Shown here: one piece after another, positions 20,561 through 30,566 of the stretch | How the letters are laid out: each line of letters opens with the position of its first letter | Numbering within the stretch: position 1 is the first letter of the stretch | Source of the DNA: Chondrus crispus | Taxonomy: Eukaryota > Rhodophyta > Florideophyceae > Gigartinales > Gigartinaceae | Reading direction: 5' to 3' | NCBI RefSeq assembly: GCF_000350225.1 | Contig: NW_005179367.1 | Coordinates: forward strand, 1 to 42,022 | DNA: 42,022 nt | Translations under genes and position numbers: made by a program | The notes under the pieces: model-generated | Database searches by the model: none | Seen by the model: only the letters and a program-made list of their open reading frames with translations | Told to the model about the DNA's origin: nothing

Positions 20561-21619
20561 TGGATCAAGCCTATGTTGTAGCACGGTGGAAGAAGGAGGC
20601 GTCCCTTCAAGGTGTGAGTGACACGTGATTCATGAAGGAAGGCCTCATTGCCTTACTAACTTTTTGCGATCTGATCTCAGATTCCCAAAAAAGGCCTGCT
20701 GTAAATCACAGGAAGAATCTGGAACGTGGCTGGATTTAATGGGTTCAGAAATTTTGCTGCCTCCCACGGAGGCGCGTTAGTCATCCTGTACAGTGATTCT
20801 CAAGACTTGACAACAAGCAAGGATTCCTTTTATCTTTAGCAAAATGTTGCCAGTATGGGGGCGACAATGTGCTCTTTTCATAGGGAGGCCATTTCACGAT
20901 TTCTTCAGTATTGGGAGGCCGACTGCCGAAAATATGATCAAACAGTAGGGCAAAATGACGTTTATCTCTTTTTGTGGCTGTCCTCCACCCCGCCCGCCGT
21001 CACCCTCCCGGACGCCCATTTCGCCACTGCACGCCCCCTGCTTGCCGCGCAGCGGGCCCTCCCAGCTCCACGCAACCCGCTGCCTCGCCGCCGCCACCCA
21101 CGCCCTTCTGCCCTCCGCCATCGATGCCTTCCCCGTCCCCTCCTCTCCCACTCCCGTTGCCGTGGTTGCCGTGTCTAAACATACAGTATGCAGAACTTCT
21201 AGGATTTCCCGCGTAGGTGGGGATTAATTGAAACATTGCTGGAATGTGGGGCCAAGCGTTCTGATTGGTCAAAGGGGAGATGAGGGACCGAGCAGCCTGT
21301 TCCCAGAAAGATACATGCAGTAATAAAAACAAAAATGCGCCACGTTGAGAAAACAGGACGCGATTCCACTTGTAGATAAATGCACCGTAGTTTCGGCGTT
21401 TTGAAGGCTTTTGATTGAATCAAAACCGATCATTCTTTGGTATTTCTATTTTCAATATTCAAAATCGTTCCATTTTAGGGGCACCCCCCTTTAGAAATAA
21501 AAGAGAGAGGGTGACGGGCGCTGCGGCGGAAAAAAGGGGGGAACCACACTCAACCACCCTCACCACGGAACGGCACACTCCCCAAAACCGCCTCCCCCAT
21601 TTCACCGACAACATTTGTT
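20561..21619. other. Spacer with a GC-rich patch (about 20985-21175)
   Basis: No gene is recognisable. The GC-rich patch gives Pro/Arg/Ala-rich frames on both strands and contrasts with the AT-rich flanks, so it could be another captured exon. An ATTGG (inverted CCAAT) stands at about 21261. Homopolymers (A6, G7, T10) occur at 21530-21626. Confidence 0.35.
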
Positions 21620-21910
21620 TTTTTTTGGAAACAGTTTTCAGCGAACGAGAGCAAGAGGGACAACACACACACAGACGAACCGAGCGAGGCTATATCTGCA
21701 TTGACTGACAAGCGGGGTGCAGTACAACGACGGAGCCGCGAAACAGTAAAACCAGAGATATACTCATAGGAGTCGGCTTGTATATTTCCGAAAATTTTTC
21801 AGCAAACAAGGGTGAGAGAAACAAGCACACGCGCAGGCTAACTGAGCAAGGACATACCTATATTGATCGGCAAGCAGGGTGCGGTACTATCGGAAAACGG
21901 TAAAGCTGTG
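21620..21910 (+). repeat. Diverged tandem repeat in the leader of the membrane-protein gene
   Basis: Two stretches of about 115 bp, near 21625-21740 and 21790-21905, align without large gaps at roughly 70-75 percent by eye. Examples are TTTTCAGCGAACGAG against TTTTCAGCAAACAAG, and GCGGGGTGCAGTAC against GCAGGGTGCGGTAC. Most differences are G/A or C/T changes. The second copy overlaps the 5' part of the open frame that leads into the membrane protein. Confidence 0.7.
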
Positions 21911-21958
21911 GGACCGACTTTCAGAGAGAAGCATATTACTCTAACCTTAGGTTCAGGT

Positions 21959-23689
21959 ATGACGGTGGCTACAGTGCCATATTTGAGTGTCGAGGCAGTT
22001 AATGCGATCAGGTTTGTCATCGTGTCACTACTAGTGTGGCCGGGGCTCGAGATGCTTCTCCGGAGGGCTATAGATGCTAGGTCGGCTAACCTAGTGCTAC
22101 AAGGGAAAGTGGTGCGCCCAAGATCGAGCAGTTTAGGGCCATGGATGTTGCATTCTGTGTATGTAGACAGGTCGTCTAGACTAGCTGTGCTCACACTGGG
22201 GACATTGCTAGTCTTTTCGAGCGGAGTGTTGGAGTTTAGCTTCGGGTCAGCTGACGTGTTTGAAACGGCGGAGGCTGTCGTATACCGCAGACATGTGACA
22301 CCTCCAACGACCAACGACATTTGCCGATGTTCGAGTAGTAGCGGATGGAGCTTTCTGACCAGACACGGGTGCTCTGCGGGCCTGCCAGAGAATCTGGCTA
22401 GTACGTGTGACCCAGGCGCTTTCGATATGGACGTGGTGCCCAGCAGGTTCCGGTCTATGAGCGCAATAAATGGGCCAGGTCTTGTAGGAGACATTACTCT
22501 ATCGGACGTGGAACACGACCCTGAAGCGTATAGGAATTGGGTAAGTGAGTTTGACGGGGAATACTGGCTAACGCCCGATCTGATACACGCACAGGACAAC
22601 TGCTCCCTAGGACATGTCAAAGGGAGCATCCCGAAAGAACTGGTTATCACTTCAGTCTGGAGCGGAGGATTGTGGCAAAGACACGCAGCTTCCGGCAACG
22701 AGTTACTCAGACAAAAAATAGGACCAGGCCGTCTCAAGGTGAGTAGACTGTTGTCCGGAAGCGTCGCTGATAATGTCTTCAACGCATCTGATGACGGGGA
22801 ATTCACTAGGTTGTGCAACTCTAAGGCGACTGTGATTACGCCTGGAGAAGCGGTCGTAGTGCCAGGCGGAGGCTATGCAGTAGTGGACGGAACTGACTAT
22901 AGCTGCAGGCTTGAGTACAACAGCAATCTGTCATTCTGTGTGTCTGATATCGGGGACGGCTCAATGGAGATAAACAACGTCATTAATTACTTCGGTAGTG
23001 ACAGAGACGGGGGCCTCGAGGAGATAGAAGGCGGGGTTCTTGTACGTGATATTGTGGTGGGCTCTGCGGTCTACAGGATAGAAGGCAGCCGCACGATTGA
23101 TGTTCGGTCGGTGGCTTGGTTGTTAAACTTTGGAGACCGGAAGCTCGGAGACTTCCGGCGGGAGGTGAAGAGCAACACGGTGTCGGAAGTGATGCAATTT
23201 GTGTCACACCTGCGAACATTGTCTGTTTTAGGTGGCGTCGAGAAGGATGAGAACGAGAGATTCTTAAACTACGTGGGAGCGCGGACCAGAGCGACCTTCG
23301 ACACAAGGTCAGTCCTAGGGTTTCTATCGCTCATTTTGATCACAACCATAGGGCTCGTTGTGTGTACCTGGAGCAATGAGTATGAGAGATCTAGGACGCT
23401 TACTAGCGACCGGGACTTAGATCGCAGTAGAAAGAGTAAGAGCCTGAGGGTCGGCAGCGACGCGCAGTACGTACTATCACTACTCGAGGACGAGGAGACA
23501 GACGCAAGGAAGTGTATGGATCCGGATGAAACTCAGCGAGGAATATGTCTCACGAAGACCGGTGAAGGGCTATATCACGTCACCACTGGCCATCGGGGTA
23601 CCACTTTTGGAGGCGGAGTTATAGAGGGGCGGGCGTCTGAAGGAGAATACAGCTCTAAGGTACGAACAACGACCCAAGGCTCGGCGTAA
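21959..23689 (+). CDS. Orphan membrane protein with large Cys-containing outside domain
   Basis: The frame is open from 21842; the first in-frame ATG is 21959, giving 576 residues. Hydrophobic segments lie near the N-terminus (INAIRFVIVSLLVWPGLEML-like, then LAVLTLGTLLVFSSGVLEF) and near the C-terminus (VLGFLSLILITTIGLVVCTW). Between the second and third is a domain of about 350 residues with some eight to ten Cys and NCS/NLS-type glycosylation sites. A charged tail of about 120 residues follows the last helix. The layout is that of a surface glycoprotein. I recognise no family. Codon use and the lack of introns or stops over 1.7 kb argue for real coding. It could be a host surface protein, an element-borne cargo gene or a viral-type glycoprotein; the sequence does not decide. 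Confidence 0.55.
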   Translation: MTVATVPYLSVEAVNAIRFVIVSLLVWPGLEMLLRRAIDARSANLVLQGKVVRPRSSSLGPWMLHSVYVDRSSRLAVLTLGTLLVFSSGVLEFSFGSADVFETAEAVVYRRHVTPPTTNDICRCSSSSGWSFLTRHGCSAGLPENLASTCDPGAFDMDVVPSRFRSMSAINGPGLVGDITLSDVEHDPEAYRNWVSEFDGEYWLTPDLIHAQDNCSLGHVKGSIPKELVITSVWSGGLWQRHAASGNELLRQKIGPGRLKVSRLLSGSVADNVFNASDDGEFTRLCNSKATVITPGEAVVVPGGGYAVVDGTDYSCRLEYNSNLSFCVSDIGDGSMEINNVINYFGSDRDGGLEEIEGGVLVRDIVVGSAVYRIEGSRTIDVRSVAWLLNFGDRKLGDFRREVKSNTVSEVMQFVSHLRTLSVLGGVEKDENERFLNYVGARTRATFDTRSVLGFLSLILITTIGLVVCTWSNEYERSRTLTSDRDLDRSRKSKSLRVGSDAQYVLSLLEDEETDARKCMDPDETQRGICLTKTGEGLYHVTTGHRGTTFGGGVIEGRASEGEYSSKVRTTTQGSA

Positions 23690-23723
23690 GGCTGGTAGGC
23701 ATGGTTGCTTTGGAGTCTGTACC

Positions 23724-24833
23724 TTGAGCGCTGACGGTCTGGTTACTCTGGGTAATAGCTGGTATGCAGTAGTCAGTAATTATCAAACCGACGCTGCGTC
23801 CGATTTTACAAGCTGCAACGAGTGTTTCGCGAGGGCGAAGACCGTGGCGGCACTCGCAGTGACGGGGGACATTGGCATAGCAGCCAGCACTGTCTTAGGA
23901 GTGTGGCGGAACATTAAGGACATAGTGTTGCCGCAAGAAAGGATAGAGCCAGCAATATTTGACTCACTGGGAACTGGGACTAAAAACAGTAGTACAGGCA
24001 GTTTATATACGACAGTCATAGGGCGGGACACTGAAGAAGGCGAGCCCGGCAAGAATGAGGCGCCGCAAAGTTCACCAGCGACAGTGAACGCCTGTGATAG
24101 CGGAGACGACAGACAACCTATACCCGCGACTGTGCCGCTCGTGAGCACAAGGGCACCGTCGGCAGTTCGTGAGAACATGGTGCCGTTCAGCGGTGCTAAA
24201 CATTGCAAATCGTGTGTTGGGGTTGCGAGGAGAATCCGATCCAAGCAAGGCAGCAGGAGGGAGTCGGATACGACAGATAACCAAAGAGGGCGAGTAAGGT
24301 GCTGCAAGGCATGGTGCTCCTACCCAAGTAACAGGCACCGGAGAAGTTATGGCTCAGCAGGGTTTTGGGAAAATAATACCAGCGAGTACGGCTGCCCAGC
24401 AGGTGACACGACTGCGTTAAGAGAAAGTCCGACTAAAAGAAGGTCATCGAGTTCTAGGGGTCAAGGGAAAGTGAGCCACTTGCGCCGAGGCAGAGGTGGC
24501 GACTGCCCACAAAGGTGTCAATATCTCCTGCGAGTGCCGCGGAGAGCAAGAGTACAATCTAGAAGAGGCTCTAAGGTCACCCGGCCTTCTGGCAGGCCCA
24601 GAGAGACGCGGCTACTTATTAAGGGTCTGAGTGGCAAGTATGGTGGAGCGAGAACCACGCATTGGCCGAGGCTCGGCAAGGGTAAGCGCGAAGGCCAAAC
24701 GGAGTCTACAGTAGATCCTTATCCCTGTGCTCCGGTTGTAGACGATTCTAGGGTCTACAAAATTTGTGACGATTTTGTATACTTGTCACAAGAGACGGCG
24801 GCGGATCGTCACAAAAATCTACTTGGAAAATGA
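23724..24833 (+). CDS. Trailing ORF in a second frame, Arg/Ser-rich
   Basis: This frame (+1 relative to the membrane protein) is open from about 23617, overlapping the end of that gene, and runs to 24833. It has no in-frame ATG for the first 150 residues, so it is not an obvious separate gene. Splicing, frameshifting from the upstream frame or decay are all possible. The first 90 residues look protein-like (NSWYAVVSNYQTDAASDF, CNECF, a hydrophobic segment TVAALAVTGDIGIAASTVLG). The middle is basic and rich in Arg, Ser and Cys. The last 30 residues run into repeats that belong to the next element. No family recognised. Confidence 0.35.
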   Translation: MSADGLVTLGNSWYAVVSNYQTDAASDFTSCNECFARAKTVAALAVTGDIGIAASTVLGVWRNIKDIVLPQERIEPAIFDSLGTGTKNSSTGSLYTTVIGRDTEEGEPGKNEAPQSSPATVNACDSGDDRQPIPATVPLVSTRAPSAVRENMVPFSGAKHCKSCVGVARRIRSKQGSRRESDTTDNQRGRVRCCKAWCSYPSNRHRRSYGSAGFWENNTSEYGCPAGDTTALRESPTKRRSSSSRGQGKVSHLRRGRGGDCPQRCQYLLRVPRRARVQSRRGSKVTRPSGRPRETRLLIKGLSGKYGGARTTHWPRLGKGKREGQTESTVDPYPCAPVVDDSRVYKICDDFVYLSQETAADRHKNLLGK

Positions 24834-25039
24834 GAGATATGTGCAATTGGATGATTGTACCAGATTGAAGTACACGTCTCTCATCGATTGCACACATCGT
24901 CTCTTTTCATGTGTTCTACCTCACAAACCGTCTCCTAACTCTACAACATCTCCTTTCACGATACCCTCTTACCCCCATTGCGTCCCTCCTCAATCTCCCT
25001 TCTATCAAACAACTCCGTTTCCAGGCAAGCACGGAGATC

Positions 25040-28000
25040 ATGAGCGATCGCGCTCTCTGTACAGACCCAGATGTGGGTGATAGCGAGAGCAGTCCTGCGC
25101 GGCCGCAGACTTCAAAAAATGCAGATAGAGACCAGCACAAATCAGTTGAAATTGCAAGCGATTCTGCCAATGAATCGCATTCACTACAAGTCGATAGCCC
25201 TCCCAATCTATCGCCTCCCCTCCCGTATTTTGGCACTCTAACAACTCCTGCTCTTTCACCTGCTCCAGCCCAAGACCCTGGCGGCTCACCCCTCCCCTTC
25301 AATCAAATGAGTACGCTTCATGACGCAGGAATGCCTTCGGATATGGTGGAAAGTATACCATGCTCGCCCTTTCAGCAGCAATTGGCAGCCGTGGATGACT
25401 CAATGGACTCGAGTGATGTGCCATTCTCCCAAGAGCCCATTGCGTCACCTGGAATTTCCTGCTCTTCGGAGGAAATTACCGCAGCCACCTGTCACATTGC
25501 AGACTCAGAACTACAATCTCTATGTAGTGCCACTCGTGTTTCAAATATTTTATCATCGACATGCGATTCCGGCGGAGATCTCTGTGAAGACATTCACAGT
25601 AGGCTGTTTGCAGACTTTGATGACGAGAGGTATGTCAATATGCCGTGGACAGGTGTAATGGAAACTGAGGACTCTACTATTCGAGCTCCAGTATCGGATC
25701 AGGAGCTTGAGGGTCGAGCGCGGGGTCATCAAAATGGGGGGCGTACAAATTGGGACTATGACAGCCCTTTCTCTTCAGTGGAAGTGAAGATTGATGATGT
25801 CGATACTACTTTAGGCCTGCGGTTTGTGACAGAGGCTAACACAGTACTGGAAAATGTTCTAGAAGACATAAAGTCCCGGCACAATCCGGAAACCTGCGAG
25901 CTACCTGTCACCATCACGCCGTTGGCATGCTTTGAAACGTTTCTCACGGACTGTCTCCTTCAGAAGCTGGTATCATTTTCAAATAGAGTTCTGCTGCACC
26001 GTCGGAGAAAAGCCACAGATCGTTTGGAGTTGGAAGGAATTTTTTTTTGCACGCTTTGTGCGCGATGTACAATGAGTCTCCAACAACTGTATCTGACCCC
26101 ACCGAGCGAGAAAACTTCTTGCAGATGGGAATAACTTCTCAGAGGTATCATGAGGTGTGGTCTTCTTTAAGCGGTACCAAAGAAAAGCGAGCAGTTCATG
26201 ACTACAGTCCAACAGGGTGGTGCAGGAGTGCAAACAGAGCCACGTCTATGATTACAGTTGTGGAGTCCGAGGTCGCTTCAATCAATCGTGAGTTACTCTA
26301 TGTACCTAATGCTACAGTGTTTTCCCCCGACGATGACCATCTTCGCATGGCCTCTCGAGCTTTGATGAATCTAACCTACCTTCAACAGCACAACAATCCC
26401 AAAAAAGGCCTAGGGCCAGTGGGAAATGCAATTTGTTCAGCGTTAAACCCTCTATTTATTGCCTGTCACTTTACAAGGCATGGCGAGAAGCTGCGTCATA
26501 CGTGGGAGCGTTTGGCACAGCTCGTGCAGGGGGCATCTACAAATGGGGCACTACGGGCAATGCCAGAGGCGATCTTTGCCGCAGACAGATGTTATAACTC
26601 GAAAGAGACAATTGAGTTTGTGGGGTGCACTCTCGGGGCCAGTTTAATTGGTACACATAAACGAGACTTATGGTACCCTTATGTATTCGGAGATGGTCCT
26701 ATCACTGCGAGGCACAGAGGAGTTATTGTGTCCGAGAAAGGATGTCGTGCAGTTTATAATGCACGTCTAAAACCTGGTTCACATGTGAGGTTCGGGATTC
26801 GACAGGTAGAGGCATGTATTTATCGGGAAAGTTGTTCTGGCAGGATAGCAGCCCTGGTACATAATAATGCCGCTATGTTTCCTTCCAGATGTTTTACTGT
26901 CGTCGTGAAAGATGCCTTTCGCTCTGATGCAGGTATGAAGGAGCTCAGTGAGTCCCTCGTGGTATTCAGTTCCGGTCCAGACAGAGGGGCGCCGAACAGG
27001 TCCGTATTTTCGGAGGACGGACGCAGGATTGTCAATCAAACACTCAATCGTGTCAATGCGTTAACGTATCTACAATCCGAAGATCCAGTCTGGTTTCTAC
27101 TGCGGGCATTTCGATTTACTTCAAGGACAGCCCATGGGTTTGTCGCGGCTGTGGCACGGGACTACGATACGAGATTGAGAGGAATGGCAGCGAAATTGCG
27201 TGGTAGACGTATCAGCGATGGGGCTAACACCCTACCGGACGATATCACCGAAACAGAACGGTGTATCTCAGAGCGCTGGGAAACTGTGCTTGATGCCCTG
27301 GCAATTCGAAAACAAACCATTGACAGGCCCTCAGACAGGCGTATGATGGCGGGTCGGGTTAGGAGGTACTCGCAGTCCAGGATCAATTCTTTTACGAAAA
27401 GTGACCTGCAAGCAACGCTAGCCGTCTTTGGGCGTGGCCTGGAACTAAGAGTTCCAAAGCTTGAGCTTGTCGCAGCTGTTCTACAGCTCAAACAGGACAT
27501 TATTGACGAGACAGTCAACTTAGATGGGGGCGAAGATGGACAGCTGTCTGAAGACGCCATGGTCGCAGCTGCTACAAAAAGCACTCAGGCGTCCCTACAG
27601 GAAGCTTCGGTCTCGGCTTGGGTCATGAAACCATTAGTTACAACGATGGGCATGAAGGAGGGTTCACGCAACGAAATTGAAGTTGCAAAGGCTCTGCCTG
27701 CCTTCTTCGAAGATCAGAAAGGGGCGTACATGAAACAGTTATTTTGTGCATCATATTCATTTGATCAAAGTACTCGCTTTAAAGTGCTGCATGTGCGTAG
27801 CACGGGCCTGCTTGAGAGCAAAAGCTGCCGATTGCTTGCTGATAGCCCTGATGCTATCGCAGCTGCTTCGAATGAGGAAGGAATGATCCAGGTGTTTGCT
27901 GTAGAAATCAAGACCATGACTGCACTGACTACAATACAGTCCGCTTCTTTGAAAGCGAACAGATACGGCGAGCTAATTATTCTTTCAGACGTTGGAGGCA

Positions 28001-29109
28001 ATTTACTGAGTACTGAGCTATTCCACGAGCTTGTCCCCACCACACAATATCGTTCACAATGTTTGCACCATGCGGCAACACTTGGCATAAACTCAGTTCT
28101 GTTCGTGGTTGCGACAAGTGGGTCTATGACCGAAGGAAGGATACTCTACGCGTGCATGGTTAACTTTACTGAGACCATTCGTCATCAGTACACTTATATT
28201 TTGGACTGCGTGAGACACACAGGGTTTAATTGGATAGGGAGTGACGCAAAGGATATCCCAAAGGAATATGACGACATGCTACAACTTTCTCATGCATCCG
28301 ACATACACAGTTTCATGTCATACTACAGTCTCAGTGAAGCTCTGCGCAAGTGTGTAGAAAAACGAAATGCCCCAATTCCTCCATCCCGTATGATACGTTT
28401 AACGCCCACAGTGTACTGGAATCACCTTAAAGGTGGGGTAGACGTCATTTCTCGCTATATGAAGACACTGGCTCGCTGCAAAATTAGTGAAAACCCCGTC
28501 GTGTCTATTATTGCCAGACTGATGTCCATGCAAATTAGCAATGCTGCAGTTTTATACAGGCTTTACTGTGCAAGGAATCGTAAGCAGCTTCCTGCCATCG
28601 AGGATTTTGCGAACTCTAGGAACATCGGCTATCAATACTTGCGGCACAGAATAGCAAAAACTGAGACATTTGGACGGTTTATCCGGCAGCTTGCCAGGGA
28701 ATGGGTCGAGAAATCTACTATAATCTCACAAAATGGCACAGATCACGTCGAAAGACAAGTACATAGCCTCACACCGATGTTCTCCCGCAACGCTGCGGAA
28801 AATTATAATATCGGCGTTCACAAAGCTCGAAGGCTAAACTCGACATTGCTGCATGAGCCTGTTAGTGCAAAGGCAACCTACTGTGTATTGTGCACCTGGG
28901 ATTTAAGAGGCATCAAGGATGGAAAAATAAAAGTAAAACGAAAGGGGTCTCGACAAGTGCAGTGGTGCCGCGTTTGCAGACAAGCTGTTTGTGCAACATG
29001 CTGGGACGACTGGCACTCAAGAAGCACATTGAAACGGGCTAAACCAAGCCAGGCCGAGAAACGAAACTTTGAAGCAGGCCTCAGAAGCACTAGACAAAGA
29101 ACGGCATAG
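25040..29109 (+). CDS. piggyBac-like transposase with inserted PD-(D/E)XK nuclease-like domain (-1 frameshift at T9)
   Basis: Two frames form one protein of about 1360 residues. The N-part (ATG 25040) is acidic and Ser/Pro-rich, then reaches a piggyBac-type helical region (ITPLACFETFLTDCLLQKLV). At a T9 run (26040-26048) the homology moves to the -1 frame, which runs from 26047 to 29109. In residues of that second frame, the first catalytic Asp is in SPDDDHLRM (95-97), the second is D180 (FAADRCYNS, followed by GASLIGTHKR), and the third is D799 (WNHLKGGVDVISRY, like the piggyBac GVD motif). Between D180 and D799, where piggyBac has about 100 residues, lie about 620: a SAP-like helix pair and a YqaJ/restriction-type motif, P601-D602 (LLADSPDAI) with E620-x-K622 (AVEIKT). 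The C-terminus has the Cys-rich finger of piggyBac (CVLC..CRVC..CATCWDDWH). No other breaks. Confidence 0.7.
26040..26048 (+). promoter_or_regulatory. T9 run at the transposase frame change (possible slippery site)
   Basis: The upstream frame reads ATT TTT TTT TGC and the downstream frame reads TTG CAC from 26047, exactly -1. A T TTT TTT heptamer fits the X XXY YYZ rule for -1 ribosomal slippage. A one-base error or mutation in a homopolymer is equally able to explain it. Confidence 0.4.
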
Positions 29110-30021
29110 CTAATATAGGATAAGACAGTACCAGATTACATTCAAGAGAACGGAGGGGGGATATTGACTGGGGGATTGAGATTGATGTGGCCGGGGAGGT
29201 GGAGGCGATCGAGGGAGACGTCGGGGCGGGGAGCAGTGCGAAGCAAAGCGGGGCGATTGGTTGGAATGATGGTGGAAATGCAACGGTCGCGACGGATTAC
29301 AACTCAGTGGAGCTAACGTCTTCTGAAGGGGAAGACAATGCTTTGATTTAAAAGTTGAAGCGTCTTCCTCCAGTGCAGTAAAGTCTTCAGAAGTCACATT
29401 CAGTTATTGACGTCTACAGTTACTGTAGATGTTTCGTGACGTGCATCAACAACATTCACAAACCGTCAAGATATGTCAACAAACTTTGAGACGTCTACTT
29501 AGCGATGTAGACAATTTAGTTGAACCAGTCTACAAAAGGCAACGGTCTGTCTAAAAGATGAATCTTAATTTGTAGACGTCTCACTGTTTGTAGACGATCA
29601 CACGTTTTTGTGTGAAGGTACACTTTTTTGTTGACGGTGTTCGAACACCTTTGTATACTTTTGGGTCCGATATCTTCAGCGGACCAAATTAGTTTAGTCA
29701 ATCAGGCGCATCTCCATCTGTTCTTATCTCTACCACAAGTTTCTCATACCGTCAGACGCAGGACAAGGAGAGCTTTCCAGTGAACTACTTTTCGTCCCTT
29801 AAGTATGACATTTGGAGAAGTTATGGTAATTTGACCCTAGTGGGCCGCAAAAGAACCGTCTACAAAATTCAGCACAGGGTTATCTAGGGAAGGAGGTTTC
29901 CTGTGTCACTACCTATTGCTCTTGACGACCCTGAGGACCAGGCGCCGGAAGGAAGTGACCCGTGTAGTTATGGGGTCGGAATACTAGATACTGTACTGTA
30001 GCTCGAAAGCGCGCGAGTGGA
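29110..30021. other. 3' flank of the piggyBac-like gene
   Basis: No gene seen. 29150-29330 is purine-rich; 29400-29870 carries seven of the GTAGAC/GTCTAC motifs and an 8-bp-arm hairpin (TCTACAGT/ACTGTAGA near 29413). The rest has no recognisable content. Confidence 0.5.
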
Positions 30022-30553
30022 TCTAGTGTCTATTGGACAATGCGCCTCATTTGAGGATTTCGCCTCATACTGTACAGTGCCGAAAAAAAGTATAGGGACA
30101 GCATCAATACTCACATTGCTGGCATACAGTATTGTAAAGGCTTGAGGTGCGTCTAGGACTGTAAAAGCAACGAGGAGACCGAATCTGGGGTCGGATTTAA
30201 AAACAATAAGACCGCGTCATGATACTGTACTGTATCATGTGAATGAGCTCGTATTTATAGAAACCTTATTTATGGGTGTTCGAAAGTATGGTATAAGGTA
30301 CACAGCAGTTTCTTTAAAACCCCGCTCTACACAATGCAGTACAGTATGAGGCCTTTTTGCCGCGCCGTTTCTGGCGCAAAGAGGGAGAACTGAAAGCCAT
30401 AGTTACCGCGAAACAGTAACAGTAAGAGTAAAAAACAATGTCCAAGTCCCTTGAAGGCACCTAGAATGCACGGTATTTAGGAGGGTCTTTCTAATGCTCT
30501 GACAGACAGGAAAAATCCTCATGATCAAAAACGTCCGTCCAATAGACACTAGA
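30022..30553. mobile_element. 532-bp element with nested inverted repeats (MITE-like)
   Basis: A perfect 17-bp inverted repeat bounds it (30022-30038 TCTAGTGTCTATTGGAC; its reverse complement at 30537-30553). Inside is a second perfect 14-bp inverted repeat (GCCTCATACTGTAC at 30062-30075, its complement at 30339-30352). A palindromic CATGATAC/GTATCATG pair lies near 30219-30240. No protein is encoded. The right end coincides with the left edge of the tandem array at 30552, so the element may have cut or replaced the start of the first unit. No clean target duplication: flanks gagtgga and gagcggc agree at only five of seven bases. Confidence 0.55.
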
Positions 30554-30566
30554 GAGCGGCAGGTAC

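Larger units (their letters stand above)
24700..29870 (+). mobile_element. piggyBac-like element carrying a nuclease-bearing transposase (ends uncertain)
   Basis: The transposase gene is flanked on both sides by clustered copies of GTAGAC/GTCTAC: left at 24704, 24738 and 24753; right at 29412, 29493, 29507, 29528, 29572, 29590 and 29858. Several extend to CGTCTACAGT or GTCTACAAAATT. Such subterminal clusters are typical of transposase binding sites. I could not find a convincing terminal inverted repeat with TTAA duplication, so the limits given are those of the motif clusters. Confidence 0.5.

Noticed and set aside
21838..22818. 326-residue minus ORF opposite the membrane-protein gene
   Set aside because: It is the antisense shadow of the 21959-23689 gene; composition is unlike a protein and no motif is present.
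24600..24630. TTAA at 24618 as the left end of the piggyBac-like element
   Set aside because: No matching inverted repeat next to a TTAA on the right side.
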